Of a stretch of 62,215 nt of DNA, positions 1-7,159 are shown one piece after another; position 1 is the first letter of the stretch, and each line of letters opens with the position of its first letter. The notes under the pieces were generated by a model that made no database searches, was not told where the DNA came from, and saw only the letters and a program-made list of their open reading frames with translations. Both the position numbers and the translations under genes were made by a program. The DNA lies in contig JAIUNQ010000004.1 in NCBI GenBank assembly GCA_020161475.1, forward strand, positions 1 through 62,215, read 5' to 3'. The DNA comes from Pseudomonadota bacterium (GTDB taxonomy: Bacteria > Pseudomonadota > Alphaproteobacteria > Rhizobiales > Beijerinckiaceae).

Positions 1-417
1 GCCGAGATGCTTGGGATCGGCGGCGATGGTCAGCATCGTCTGCGAGGCGGCGCGGAACAGAAGGTCATAGACGAGCGCCTTGTTGTGGAAGGCAATCTCG
101 CCTACCTCGGCCGGCAGGGTGAAGACGACATGGAAGTAGCCTACAGGCAGCAGATCGGCTTCACGCTCGTTCAGCCACGTGCGCGCAGCAGCGCCCTGGC
201 ACTTGGGACAGTGTCGGTTGCGGCAGGAGTTGTAGGCAATCCGCCGATGCCCGCAGTCGTCGCAAGCCTCGACGTGACCACCCAGCACAGCGGTGCGGCA
301 GGTTTCGATCGCCGACATGACCTTGAGCTGATCGAGGCTCAGGTGCCCGGCATGAGAGGCCCTGTAAGCCGGGCCAGCGGAGCGGAAGATGTCGGCGACC
401 TCGACACAGGCGCGCAT
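1..417 (-). CDS. IS91-family HUH transposase, N-terminal part (cut by window edge)
   Basis: The first 139 codons of a transposase are visible and run off the left edge. They encode a Cys-rich zinc-ribbon block (CDDCG, then CRNRHCPKCQ) typical of IS91/ISCR rolling-circle transposases. The HUH and tyrosine motifs would lie beyond the edge. The ATG is three bases past the stop of the upstream recombinase gene, so the two are probably coupled. By my hand alignment the DNA is about 96% identical to 2550-2966 on the other strand, so this is a second, inverted copy of the same transposase type. Whether the rest of the gene is intact cannot be seen. Confidence 0.85.
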   Translation of the reverse strand, partial: MRACVEVADIFRSAGPAYRASHAGHLSLDQLKVMSAIETCRTAVLGGHVEACDDCGHRRIAYNSCRNRHCPKCQGAAARTWLNEREADLLPVGYFHVVFTLPAEVGEIAFHNKALVYDLLFRAASQTMLTIAADPKHLG

Positions 418-420
418 GGC

Positions 421-1344
421 TCAGCCGTCCGGTGCATTCCTTTCGGTGTCGAGCTTGCCTGCCATCAGCGCCATGAGGCGTTCGAGCGGGCTCGCTACCG
501 CCTGAATCGTCCGCGTCGAGACCTTGGTGTAGAGCGCGGTCGTCTCCAGCTTGGAGTGCCCGAGCAGCACCTGAATGACGCGGATATCGACATCTTGTTC
601 GAGAAGATGGGTGGCGAAGCTGTGCCGCAGGGTATGTGGGCTCACGCGCTTGCGGATCCCGGCCCGTTCGGCGGCTTCCTGAACGGCGCGATGGAGTTGC
701 CGGGTCGAGATCGGCTCCGTGTGTCCCTGACCGGGGAACAGCCAGCCATGCGGCAACATTACGCCACGCCGCTTGCCCTCGCGCCACCACAGACGCAACA
801 GTTCCAGCAGATGCGGCGAGAGCATCGCGTTGCGGTCCTTGCGCCCTTTGCCCTGCTCGATACGGATCAGCATGCGTTTGCTGTCGATGTCGTCGACCTT
901 GAGATGGGCCACCTCGGAGACACGGAGACCCGCGCCATAGGCCACGCCCAGCGCGGCCTTGTATTTGATGCTCGGAGCGGCCTCCAGCAGCCGTGCCGCC
1001 TCCTCGACGCTCAGGACATCCGGGAGCTTGCGGTTAAAGTGGGTTACGACAAGGCTTCGCGCCAGATCCTGCCGCCCCAGCGTCACACCGAACAGGAAGC
1101 GCAGCGCCGAGACGGCCCCGTTGATGGATGCCACGCCGACGCCATTCTCATGCTGATGAAGCTGGAAGCGGCGAAGGTCTTCACCCGTTGCGGTATCGGG
1201 CGAGCGCCCGAGGAACGTGGCAAAGGCGCGCACATGGCGCACGTAATCCTGCCGTGTGTGATGCCCAAGCCCGCGCATCAGCATGTCATCCAACATGCGT
1301 TGGCGAAGCGGGCTGACCTGTGTGTTGTTCGAGATCCTGTCCAT
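421..1344 (-). CDS. Tyrosine recombinase of an IS91-type unit
   Basis: The gene encodes a 307-residue phage-integrase-family recombinase. The N-terminal core-binding (SAM-like) domain spans about residues 12-95. The catalytic domain contains GAGLRVSE (catalytic Arg), HTLRHSFATHLL (HxxR), LGHSK, and TTALYTKV with the nucleophilic Tyr near the C-terminus. All catalytic residues appear present, so it should be active. It lies directly upstream of, and in the same direction as, the IS91-type transposase at 1-417; such recombinase-transposase pairs are known in IS91 relatives. It is only about 60% identical (by eye) to the recombinase at 1640-2545, although the linked transposase DNA is nearly identical. 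Confidence 0.9.
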   Translation of the reverse strand: MDRISNNTQVSPLRQRMLDDMLMRGLGHHTRQDYVRHVRAFATFLGRSPDTATGEDLRRFQLHQHENGVGVASINGAVSALRFLFGVTLGRQDLARSLVVTHFNRKLPDVLSVEEAARLLEAAPSIKYKAALGVAYGAGLRVSEVAHLKVDDIDSKRMLIRIEQGKGRKDRNAMLSPHLLELLRLWWREGKRRGVMLPHGWLFPGQGHTEPISTRQLHRAVQEAAERAGIRKRVSPHTLRHSFATHLLEQDVDIRVIQVLLGHSKLETTALYTKVSTRTIQAVASPLERLMALMAGKLDTERNAPDG

Positions 1345-1436
1345 GGCTGGTTCCTCATTGTTGAAGGAACCCCATGGTCACGCGGCGGCATCAGAGCGCC
1401 AAAATCTCAAAGATCAGCACGAAACATCCCCACTAG

Positions 1437-1461
1437 CGCCCATCCCGCGAAGCGGGTTCGT
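1437..1461 (-). repeat. Hairpin-bearing terminus of the left IS91-type unit
   Basis: The core CCCGCGAAGCGGG is a hairpin followed by TTCGT. Its reverse complement matches 1512-1536 in all but a few positions. It sits at the recombinase-proximal end of the leftward unit, where IS91-family elements carry their ter end. The terminus role is inferred from position and symmetry. Confidence 0.5.
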
Positions 1462-1511
1462 GCATGGGGCGCATTGCGGTCCCTCGTCGCCCCGAGGATG
1501 ATAGGCGGAGA

Positions 1512-1536
1512 ACGAACCCGCTGCGCGGGAGGGGCG
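1512..1536 (+). repeat. Hairpin-bearing terminus of the right IS91-type unit
   Basis: The segment contains ACGAACCCGCTGCGCGGGAG, a short hairpin, in inverted orientation relative to 1437-1461. It probably marks the recombinase-proximal (ter) end of the rightward unit. The exact element boundary cannot be fixed without a related element for comparison. Confidence 0.5.
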
Positions 1537-1639
1537 TGTGTGGCTGAGGTCCTGATCAAAGATCTGGTCGTTGCGGCCGCGTTGAGCGGGTCTGCGGTGA
1601 GGTAGAGCATCTGAGGCTTCTTCAACAAGGAGCCTGGCC

Positions 1640-2545
1640 ATGCAATGTCCTTCCCCCGACGCCCCGATCAGCCCACTTCGCCAACGGCTGATCGACGACA
1701 TGAACATGCGCCGTTTCTCGGCTGAGACGCAGCGCAACTATCTCCGCGATATCGGACGACTGGCGTCCTTCCTCGGACGTTCCCCGGATACAGCGACTGC
1801 CGACGATCTGCGACGCTTCCAGATCGAGCAGCAGGATGATGGCGTTCCGGTGCCGACCATGAACAGCATCGTCTCGGCCTTACGCTTCTTCTTCACGCAG
1901 ACGGTGGATCGGCCTGACCTGGCGCGTAAGCTCGTTCGTCTTGCCCACCCGCGCAAATTGCCATTGGTGCTCAGCCGTGACGAAGTTGCCCGGCTGCTCA
2001 ATGCCACCACCTGCCTCAAGCACCAGGCCGCCCTTTCTGTCGCCTATGGTGCCGGTCTGCGCGTCGCTGAGGTGTCGATGCTGAAGGTGCCCGACGTTGA
2101 TAGCGAGCGCATGCTGCTGCGCGTCGAGCGCGGCAAGGGTGGGCGTTACCGAAACGCGATGTTGTCCGAAGACCTCCTTCTGCTGCTGCGGGAGTGGTGG
2201 AAGGCCGGACGCAAGCAGGGCGTCATGCATCGAGATGGCTGGTTGTTCCCGGGGCAGAATGCGATGAAGCCGCTCAGCACCCGCCAACTCTATCGCGTCG
2301 TCGTCGAGGCAGCACGAGCCGCAGGGATCGCCAAGCGGGTCGGCCCGCACACTTTGCGGCACAGTTTTGCGACCCACCTTCTGGAGGATGGAACAGACGT
2401 CAGGATCATTCAGGTCCTGCTCGGTCACGCCAAGCTCAACACGACGGCATTCTACACCCAGGTGGCGACGCGCACCGTGCGCACGGTCACGAGCCCGCTC
2501 GACAAGCTGGGCCTGTTCAAGGGGGAGATCGCGCCCGACGGCTGA
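1640..2545 (+). CDS. Tyrosine recombinase of an IS91-type unit (second copy)
   Basis: This is a 301-residue tyrosine recombinase with an N-terminal SAM-like domain (residues about 12-95) and a complete catalytic domain: GAGLRVAEV, HTLRHSFATHLL, LGHAK, and a Tyr in TTAFYTQV. It is followed four bases later by the transposase at 2550, which suggests coupled translation. It is homologous to, but clearly diverged from, the minus-strand recombinase at 421-1344. Its likely role is resolution or assistance in mobilising the element; this is inference from linkage. Confidence 0.9.
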   Translation: MQCPSPDAPISPLRQRLIDDMNMRRFSAETQRNYLRDIGRLASFLGRSPDTATADDLRRFQIEQQDDGVPVPTMNSIVSALRFFFTQTVDRPDLARKLVRLAHPRKLPLVLSRDEVARLLNATTCLKHQAALSVAYGAGLRVAEVSMLKVPDVDSERMLLRVERGKGGRYRNAMLSEDLLLLLREWWKAGRKQGVMHRDGWLFPGQNAMKPLSTRQLYRVVVEAARAAGIAKRVGPHTLRHSFATHLLEDGTDVRIIQVLLGHAKLNTTAFYTQVATRTVRTVTSPLDKLGLFKGEIAPDG

Positions 2546-2549
2546 GGCC

Positions 2550-3713
2550 ATGCGCGCCTCGCTGGAGGTCGCCGACATCTTCCGCTCCGCTGGCCCGGCT
2601 TACAGGGCCGCTCATGCCGGACACCTGAGCCTCGATCAGCTCAAGGTCATGTCGGCGATCGAAACCTGTCGCACCGCTGTGCTGGGCGGTCACGTCGAGG
2701 CTTGCGACGACTGCGGGCATCGGCGGATTGCCTACAACTCCTGCCGCAACCGACACTGTCCCAAGTGCCAGGGCGCTGCTGCGCGCACCTGGCTTGCCGC
2801 ACGTGAAGCCGATCTGCTGCCTGTGGGCTACTTCCATGTCGTCTTCACCCTGCCGGCCGAGGTGGGCGAGATTGCCTTCCACAACAAGGCGCTCGTCTAT
2901 GACCTTCTGTTCCGCGCCGCCTCGCAGACGATGCTGACCATCGCCGCCGATCCCAAGCATCTCGGCGCGAAGATCGGCATCACGGCGGTGCTCCACACCT
3001 GGGGCTCGGCCATGACGCATCATCCCCATGTGCACATGATCGTGCCGGGCGGCGGCATCACACCAGATGGCCAGCGCTGGATCGCCTCGCACCCGGCCTT
3101 CCTGTTGCCGGTGCGTGTGCTCGGCATGCTGTTCCGGCGCCTGTTCCTCGAAGATCTCACCGTTCTCGCTGACCCGCGCCTGTTCCGGCGTCATCTCGCG
3201 CCAGCGCGCAAGAAGCGCTGGGTCGTCTATGCCAAGCCGCCCTTTTCAGGCCCGGAAGCCGTGCTGGCCTATCTCGCCCGCTATACCCACCGCGTGGCGA
3301 TCTCGAACCGCCGCCTCATCGCCCATGACGAGGCGGGCGTCACCTTCCGCTACAAGGATTATCGCCGTGACAGTGCGGCCCGCCAGCAGGTGATGACGCT
3401 GCATCCGCATGAGTTCATGCGCCGCTTCCTGCTCCATGTTCTGCCGCGCGGCTTCCATCGCATCCGTCATTACGGCCTGCTGGCGAGTTCAGCACGCAAG
3501 GAAAGCCTCGCCCGCGCCCGGGAACTTCTCGCCGTGGCGCCGACGCCGGAACCGACCATCAAAGCCGAGGATATCGAACCCGACCCGCCCGATCACCGCC
3601 CGCCTTGCCCTTGCTGCGGGGGCCGCATGAGCATCATCGAGATCGTCGCCCGCTCATGCCAGCCACGTGGGCCACCGGGCCAAACCGCGCCAATCCGGGA
3701 AGGAGCACCATGA
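2550..3713 (+). CDS. IS91-family HUH transposase
   Basis: The protein has 387 residues, close to the usual IS91 length. The N-terminal zinc-ribbon block has CDDCG and CRNRHCPKCQ. The HUH metal-binding motif is in HHPHVHMIV, and YLARYTHR holds candidate catalytic tyrosines. A C-terminal CPCCGG motif adds a second possible zinc site. The ATG at 2550 was chosen because it follows the recombinase stop by four bases and matches the start of the inverted copy at 417. It should act by rolling-circle transposition without target duplication (family knowledge). Confidence 0.92.
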   Translation: MRASLEVADIFRSAGPAYRAAHAGHLSLDQLKVMSAIETCRTAVLGGHVEACDDCGHRRIAYNSCRNRHCPKCQGAAARTWLAAREADLLPVGYFHVVFTLPAEVGEIAFHNKALVYDLLFRAASQTMLTIAADPKHLGAKIGITAVLHTWGSAMTHHPHVHMIVPGGGITPDGQRWIASHPAFLLPVRVLGMLFRRLFLEDLTVLADPRLFRRHLAPARKKRWVVYAKPPFSGPEAVLAYLARYTHRVAISNRRLIAHDEAGVTFRYKDYRRDSAARQQVMTLHPHEFMRRFLLHVLPRGFHRIRHYGLLASSARKESLARARELLAVAPTPEPTIKAEDIEPDPPDHRPPCPCCGGRMSIIEIVARSCQPRGPPGQTAPIREGAP

Positions 3714-4173
3714 CCCGGCATGGACTGCAACAAAACTGCGCCGAGGCCTCAATATCCTCGCGATGGGAGCCTCGTGCTGCTCAGGGCTCTTGCGGGGTGC
3801 ATCATGCCTGCATCAGCGCTTATCCGGCCCTTGGTGGCGTCCATAGGTCACAGAAAAACTGGCGGCACGGGCCGACCATGACTGATCTTGCTGCCGGTCC
3901 GACAGGCGCAAGCTGGGCCGAAAACATAAAATCTCCATAACGCGTTAGAGGCGGACCGCGGGTTCGTTCCTCGGGGACTTTCGTACGCTTGCCAGCGCCC
4001 GAAACTCTTCACGAATGCGGAAGGGCAGAAACTGGCCAGCCTCAAACAAAAGCTGCCCCAGCCCATTCGCTAAAAAGGCCGTAAATCGGGGCAAGCCATC
4101 CGAGGACGGGAAAAGCATTTCGCGCGAGGTTCTGCCTCGCCTATGTTGAGGCTCAATCTAAGCGCGGAGAAGA
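3714..4173. other. Gene-free stretch between the IS91-type unit and the regulator gene
   Basis: These 460 bases hold only short, unconvincing reading frames. The left part is probably the 3' (ori) end of the IS91-type unit, with an ACGCGT centre and a GTTCGTTC sequence near 3960. The right part should contain the promoter of the gene at 4174, including the dyad at 4124-4140. Confidence 0.5.
4124..4140. promoter_or_regulatory. Dyad GCGAGG-N5-CCTCGC upstream of the regulator gene
   Basis: A perfect 6-bp inverted repeat with a 5-base loop lies 34 bases before the ATG at 4174. It could be an autoregulatory operator or a leader hairpin. There is no T-run after it, so a terminator is unlikely. Confidence 0.3.
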
Positions 4174-4653
4174 ATGGTGCGCCCCGAAACATCCCCACGC
4201 CTTGATGATGTCGAAGCGCGCTTTCACGCTGAATATCACGTCTTTCAATATCATTTCGTCGAGTTTTTCACCGAGCACCTGGCGGAGTGTTCGCGCGTTT
4301 TCGACGGAGATCTTCAGGAGATGCTGGTGCTGGCGTTGATAGGCCAGATGCATCTGAAGGCACATTTCGAGCTGACGCAGGCTGGGGAGGCCCTCTCCAT
4401 GCAAAAGCTGGAAGAGCCCCAGATCACTGCCTCGCGGCTTGCGGATGCCTCCGGTATTCCGCGTGAAACCGTGCGGCGCAAGCTGGTCAAACTGGCCGGG
4501 CGCGGTTGGATCAAGCAGCGCGAGAATGGCGCATGGCACCTCGTGCTTGATGAGGACAACGCTGCGGCGCGGCGCGATCTGGAGGGGTTGGACAAGCGCG
4601 GTGTGGCGCGCGTGGCACAGCTCTATCGCAAATTGAGCCGCATGCTGGCCTGA
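4174..4653 (+). CDS. Winged-helix transcriptional regulator
   Basis: The protein has 159 residues. Its second half contains a helix-turn-helix and wing: the segment from ASRLADASGIP through ETVRRKLVKLAGRGWI (about residues 86-113) resembles MarR/Crp-type winged helices that read DNA with the RKLVKL helix. The N-terminal half is helical, with no cyclic-nucleotide barrel or metal-binding cluster visible. It precedes, on the same strand, the four-gene exported-protein operon at 4841-10158 and is the best candidate for its regulator. The ligand is unknown. A longer related protein could have been trimmed, but the start fits the spacing. Confidence 0.7.
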   Translation: MVRPETSPRLDDVEARFHAEYHVFQYHFVEFFTEHLAECSRVFDGDLQEMLVLALIGQMHLKAHFELTQAGEALSMQKLEEPQITASRLADASGIPRETVRRKLVKLAGRGWIKQRENGAWHLVLDEDNAAARRDLEGLDKRGVARVAQLYRKLSRMLA

Positions 4654-4754
4654 ATGCCTTAGTCCTCCGGTTCTTTTGAGCGGCGTTCCCTCGGACTGGC
4701 TTGAAAACCCTAGAGAACTCGCGCCGGAGGGTTGCTGAAGCCCATCACGTTACC

Positions 4755-4769
4755 TGCCCAAAATGGGCA
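4755..4769. promoter_or_regulatory. Operator-like palindrome TGCCCA-AAA-TGGGCA
   Basis: A perfect inverted repeat (arms 6, spacer 3) lies 71 bases before the ATG of the first exported-protein gene. It is a plausible binding site for the regulator at 4174-4653; this is inference from position only. Confidence 0.35.
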
Positions 4770-4840
4770 CCTTATGCCTTGTGCCAACCCTGCTGCCCCG
4801 ACAAGGTTCCAAAACTTCGGGTTGTGCAGGGGGCGCGATA

Positions 4841-5629
4841 ATGGGCAGGAATCGGTTTCGTCACGTCGCCTTCGGGCTGCTCGCCCTGCTTGCCTCTGCG
4901 TCTGCAGCCATGGCGCAGCAGGAGGAGGTCAAAGCGCGCGGCGTGAACCCGGCGGACAATGACACCCGCGCCGATGTGATTCTCAAATATAACTGGCTCA
5001 GCAATCGCTCGGGCATCTTCACGACGACGCTGAAGTTCGATTACCGCATCACGCAGGAAGCCGGTTTCAACATCGAGTTTCCGGTGCTGGGGCATTTTCA
5101 CATGCGCTCGCCGGTGGCGGGCACGCCGGGGCTGAACGACACCGGCGTGGGCGATGTTTTCGTGCGCTTGCGCTACATCGCCGGGGTTGGCACCAGCCAA
5201 CTGGGGCATACCTCGCTCGGCGGTGCGGTTGAGGTCGTGCTGCCGACAGCCTCGGAGAAGACGCTGGGCAGCGGCACCTATCAGCTCAATGCCTCGGTGC
5301 TGGCGGTGCAGGCGTGGTCGCCCACGTTGATCACCGCCGTCATCGCAAAGACGGCCAACTCCGTGCATGAGTTCAACGGGCGCAACGCGGTGCAGGAGCA
5401 TACCTTTCGTGTTGTGCAGGCCTTTATCCTGCCGCGCGGCATGTTCGTGACGCTGGACGGCAAATACAATTGGGAGACGATCAACCGGCGCGACCGCTGG
5501 CTGGAGGCGCAGATCGAATTCGGCATGATGCTGGATGCACGCACTGCCGCTTCGGTGGCCCTGGGGCGCAAATGGGGTGATCGGGCGGATCGCGGCGCTG
5601 TGGCCGCCACCGTGAAACGCTTCTTCTGA
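4841..5629 (+). CDS. Exported outer-membrane barrel protein, transporter-like
   Basis: The ATG at 4841 is preferred over an upstream in-frame ATG at 4763 because it gives a clean signal peptide (GRNRFRHVAFGLLALL, then ASAAMAQ) and has a purine-rich stretch upstream. The mature part is rich in alternating beta-strand segments and ends in a terminal Phe (VKRFF), typical of outer-membrane barrels. Overall it resembles the COG4313-like (phenol meta-pathway) transporter group. It is the first gene of a tight operon: the next ATG is nine bases after its stop. The substrate is unknown. Confidence 0.65.
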   Translation: MGRNRFRHVAFGLLALLASASAAMAQQEEVKARGVNPADNDTRADVILKYNWLSNRSGIFTTTLKFDYRITQEAGFNIEFPVLGHFHMRSPVAGTPGLNDTGVGDVFVRLRYIAGVGTSQLGHTSLGGAVEVVLPTASEKTLGSGTYQLNASVLAVQAWSPTLITAVIAKTANSVHEFNGRNAVQEHTFRVVQAFILPRGMFVTLDGKYNWETINRRDRWLEAQIEFGMMLDARTAASVALGRKWGDRADRGAVAATVKRFF

Positions 5630-5637
5630 GGCGCGCG

Positions 5638-7134
5638 ATGCAAACTCCTCTGCGCGCCCTTCGCTCCCGCTTGACAACGGCACTGGTGGCCGGTGCCGCG
5701 CTGCTTATCGGTGCGGGCGGCGCTTTTGCGCAAGGCTCACCCACTCAACCTGCTTCTCCGCAACCTGCCCCCGCCAAAGACCCGCTGACCTACACTTTTG
5801 CGGATGGACACATCAAATTCGGGCTGGAGGCGGGCTTTCAGGTCGTGGGGGAGGCCCGCGCCTTCTGGAACCTGTCCCATACCTTCGCCCCTGCTTCCCG
5901 CTTCAAGACGACGCTGGGTTGGGGCGAGGCCTACCTCAAGCCCGGCTTCACCTTCGAGAAGCGGCTGGGCAGCGGGTTGGCGCTTTATGGCGGGGCCAGC
6001 CTTGTCGCGGCACGCACGCTGGGGCGCGATATTTTCGATATTCAGGACAAGGGCCGAGTGCTGCTCGAAAACGCCTATGCGGGCGCGAAATTCGGCACGC
6101 CGGGCAGCGGGTTCTACGCGGATGTCTCGGCGGGCGCGCAGCCCTATCGCATCGGCACCGGCATGCTGATCGCCGATGGTGGGCAGGACGGTTTTGAGCG
6201 CGGCGCGCTGATCTTCGGCCCGCGTGCGGCTTGGGCGATGACCGGCATCGCGCGGCTCGGCCACGGCGCGTTTTCCGCCGAGGGCTTCTATCTCGACGCC
6301 AATGAATATGCCTCCAACAATTCAAAATCGACGCTCGCGGGCGTGAACTTCGCCTATGCCCCGGCCAAGGGACAGAACCTCGGGCTGGCGCTGGGCAAGG
6401 TGCTGACCTCGCTGGCGCCCTATCCGCAGGCGGCACCCGGCGGCGTGGGTATTCCAGCCATCCTGATGGATGCGCGCAAGGATCTCGCGTTTCTGAACGC
6501 CTATGGCCGCTGGAACCCCGTTTCCAGCCTGCCGGGGCTGTGGATCGCCGGGGATTTCGCCTACCAGTGGAATGATCGCATCGACATGCGCGCCTGGGGG
6601 GCGCGCGGCGAAATCGGCTATGCCTTCAGCGAGTTGCCCTTTTCGCCCACGCTGTCCTACGCGTGGCAGACCTTTTCCGGCGACAACCCCAACACCCGGC
6701 GGCTGGAGCGCTTCGATCCGCTGTTCTATGACGGCAGCCCCGCGGGCTGGGCCACCGGCTCCAACGGCTCCTTCATGTTCATCAATTCCAACGTGAACGC
6801 GCATCGCGCCACGCTGGCGCTTTATGCCTCCGCGCGCGACATCCTCACGTTCCGCTACGCCCATGTGCGAGCGAACCAGTTGAATAGCCCCGTCCAGTTC
6901 GGGCAGGCGACGCGCTTCGCCTTCACCAACGGTGTGCCGGGGCTGATCGCGGGGGTGCGCAAGGCGCATCTTTCGGATGAATTCCTTGCGGAATACACGC
7001 GCATCCTCACGCCCAATGCGTTCCTCTCGTTCGGCTTCGCCTATTCGGTGCCGGGCGCGGGCCTGCGCGGGCTGGCCACCAGCCGCCTGCCCGATTGGTA
7101 CGCGGGCTTTGCCAATCTTGTCATCAAATACTGA
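5638..7134 (+). CDS. Outer-membrane porin, alginate-export (AlgE-like) family
   Basis: The protein has 498 residues. A signal peptide ends near residue 31 (GAGGAFAQ), followed by a Pro/Gln-rich linker and a long beta-barrel-like region with many aromatic girdle residues. It ends in an aromatic residue (LVIKY), the usual outer-membrane targeting signal. Patterns such as GWGEAYLKPGFTF, LDANEYASNN and the late FAYQW segments fit the alginate-export barrel family, which in many bacteria forms specific channels rather than alginate exporters. It lies between two other exported-protein genes and is probably the pore of the putative system. Confidence 0.65.
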   Translation: MQTPLRALRSRLTTALVAGAALLIGAGGAFAQGSPTQPASPQPAPAKDPLTYTFADGHIKFGLEAGFQVVGEARAFWNLSHTFAPASRFKTTLGWGEAYLKPGFTFEKRLGSGLALYGGASLVAARTLGRDIFDIQDKGRVLLENAYAGAKFGTPGSGFYADVSAGAQPYRIGTGMLIADGGQDGFERGALIFGPRAAWAMTGIARLGHGAFSAEGFYLDANEYASNNSKSTLAGVNFAYAPAKGQNLGLALGKVLTSLAPYPQAAPGGVGIPAILMDARKDLAFLNAYGRWNPVSSLPGLWIAGDFAYQWNDRIDMRAWGARGEIGYAFSELPFSPTLSYAWQTFSGDNPNTRRLERFDPLFYDGSPAGWATGSNGSFMFINSNVNAHRATLALYASARDILTFRYAHVRANQLNSPVQFGQATRFAFTNGVPGLIAGVRKAHLSDEFLAEYTRILTPNAFLSFGFAYSVPGAGLRGLATSRLPDWYAGFANLVIKY

Positions 7135-7159
7135 ACCCGAGAGCACAGGAACCTTGGCC

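Larger units (their letters stand above)
1..1461 (-). mobile_element. IS91-type element, left copy (partial)
   Basis: The element comprises the recombinase (421-1344) and the transposase start (1-417) transcribed leftward, with its recombinase-side end placed at the hairpin near 1437-1461. It continues beyond the window. Confidence 0.7.
1345..1639. other. Interval between two head-to-head IS91-type units
   Basis: This 295-base stretch separates the divergent recombinase genes. I see no credible gene. It holds the two similar, mutually inverted 25-base ends (1437-1461 and 1512-1536) and should contain the promoters of both recombinases. A Shine-Dalgarno-like AAGGAG lies ahead of the ATG at 1640. 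Confidence 0.6.
1512..3963 (+). mobile_element. IS91-type element, right copy
   Basis: The element comprises the recombinase and the full transposase transcribed rightward. The left end is set at the hairpin near 1512. The right (ori) end is only a guess: the sequence near 3950-3963 reads CCGCGGGTTCGTTC, and IS91 relatives insert beside GTTC. The boundary is therefore uncertain by about 200 bases. Confidence 0.55.

Noticed and set aside
7-1605. A 532-codon plus-strand open frame
   Set aside because: It lies antisense to the recombinase and transposase, which have clear motifs; high GC keeps the opposite strand open by chance.
3848-4066. A 72-codon minus-strand frame after the IS91-type unit
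   Set aside because: No ribosome site or recognisable sequence; it probably lies in element-end sequence.
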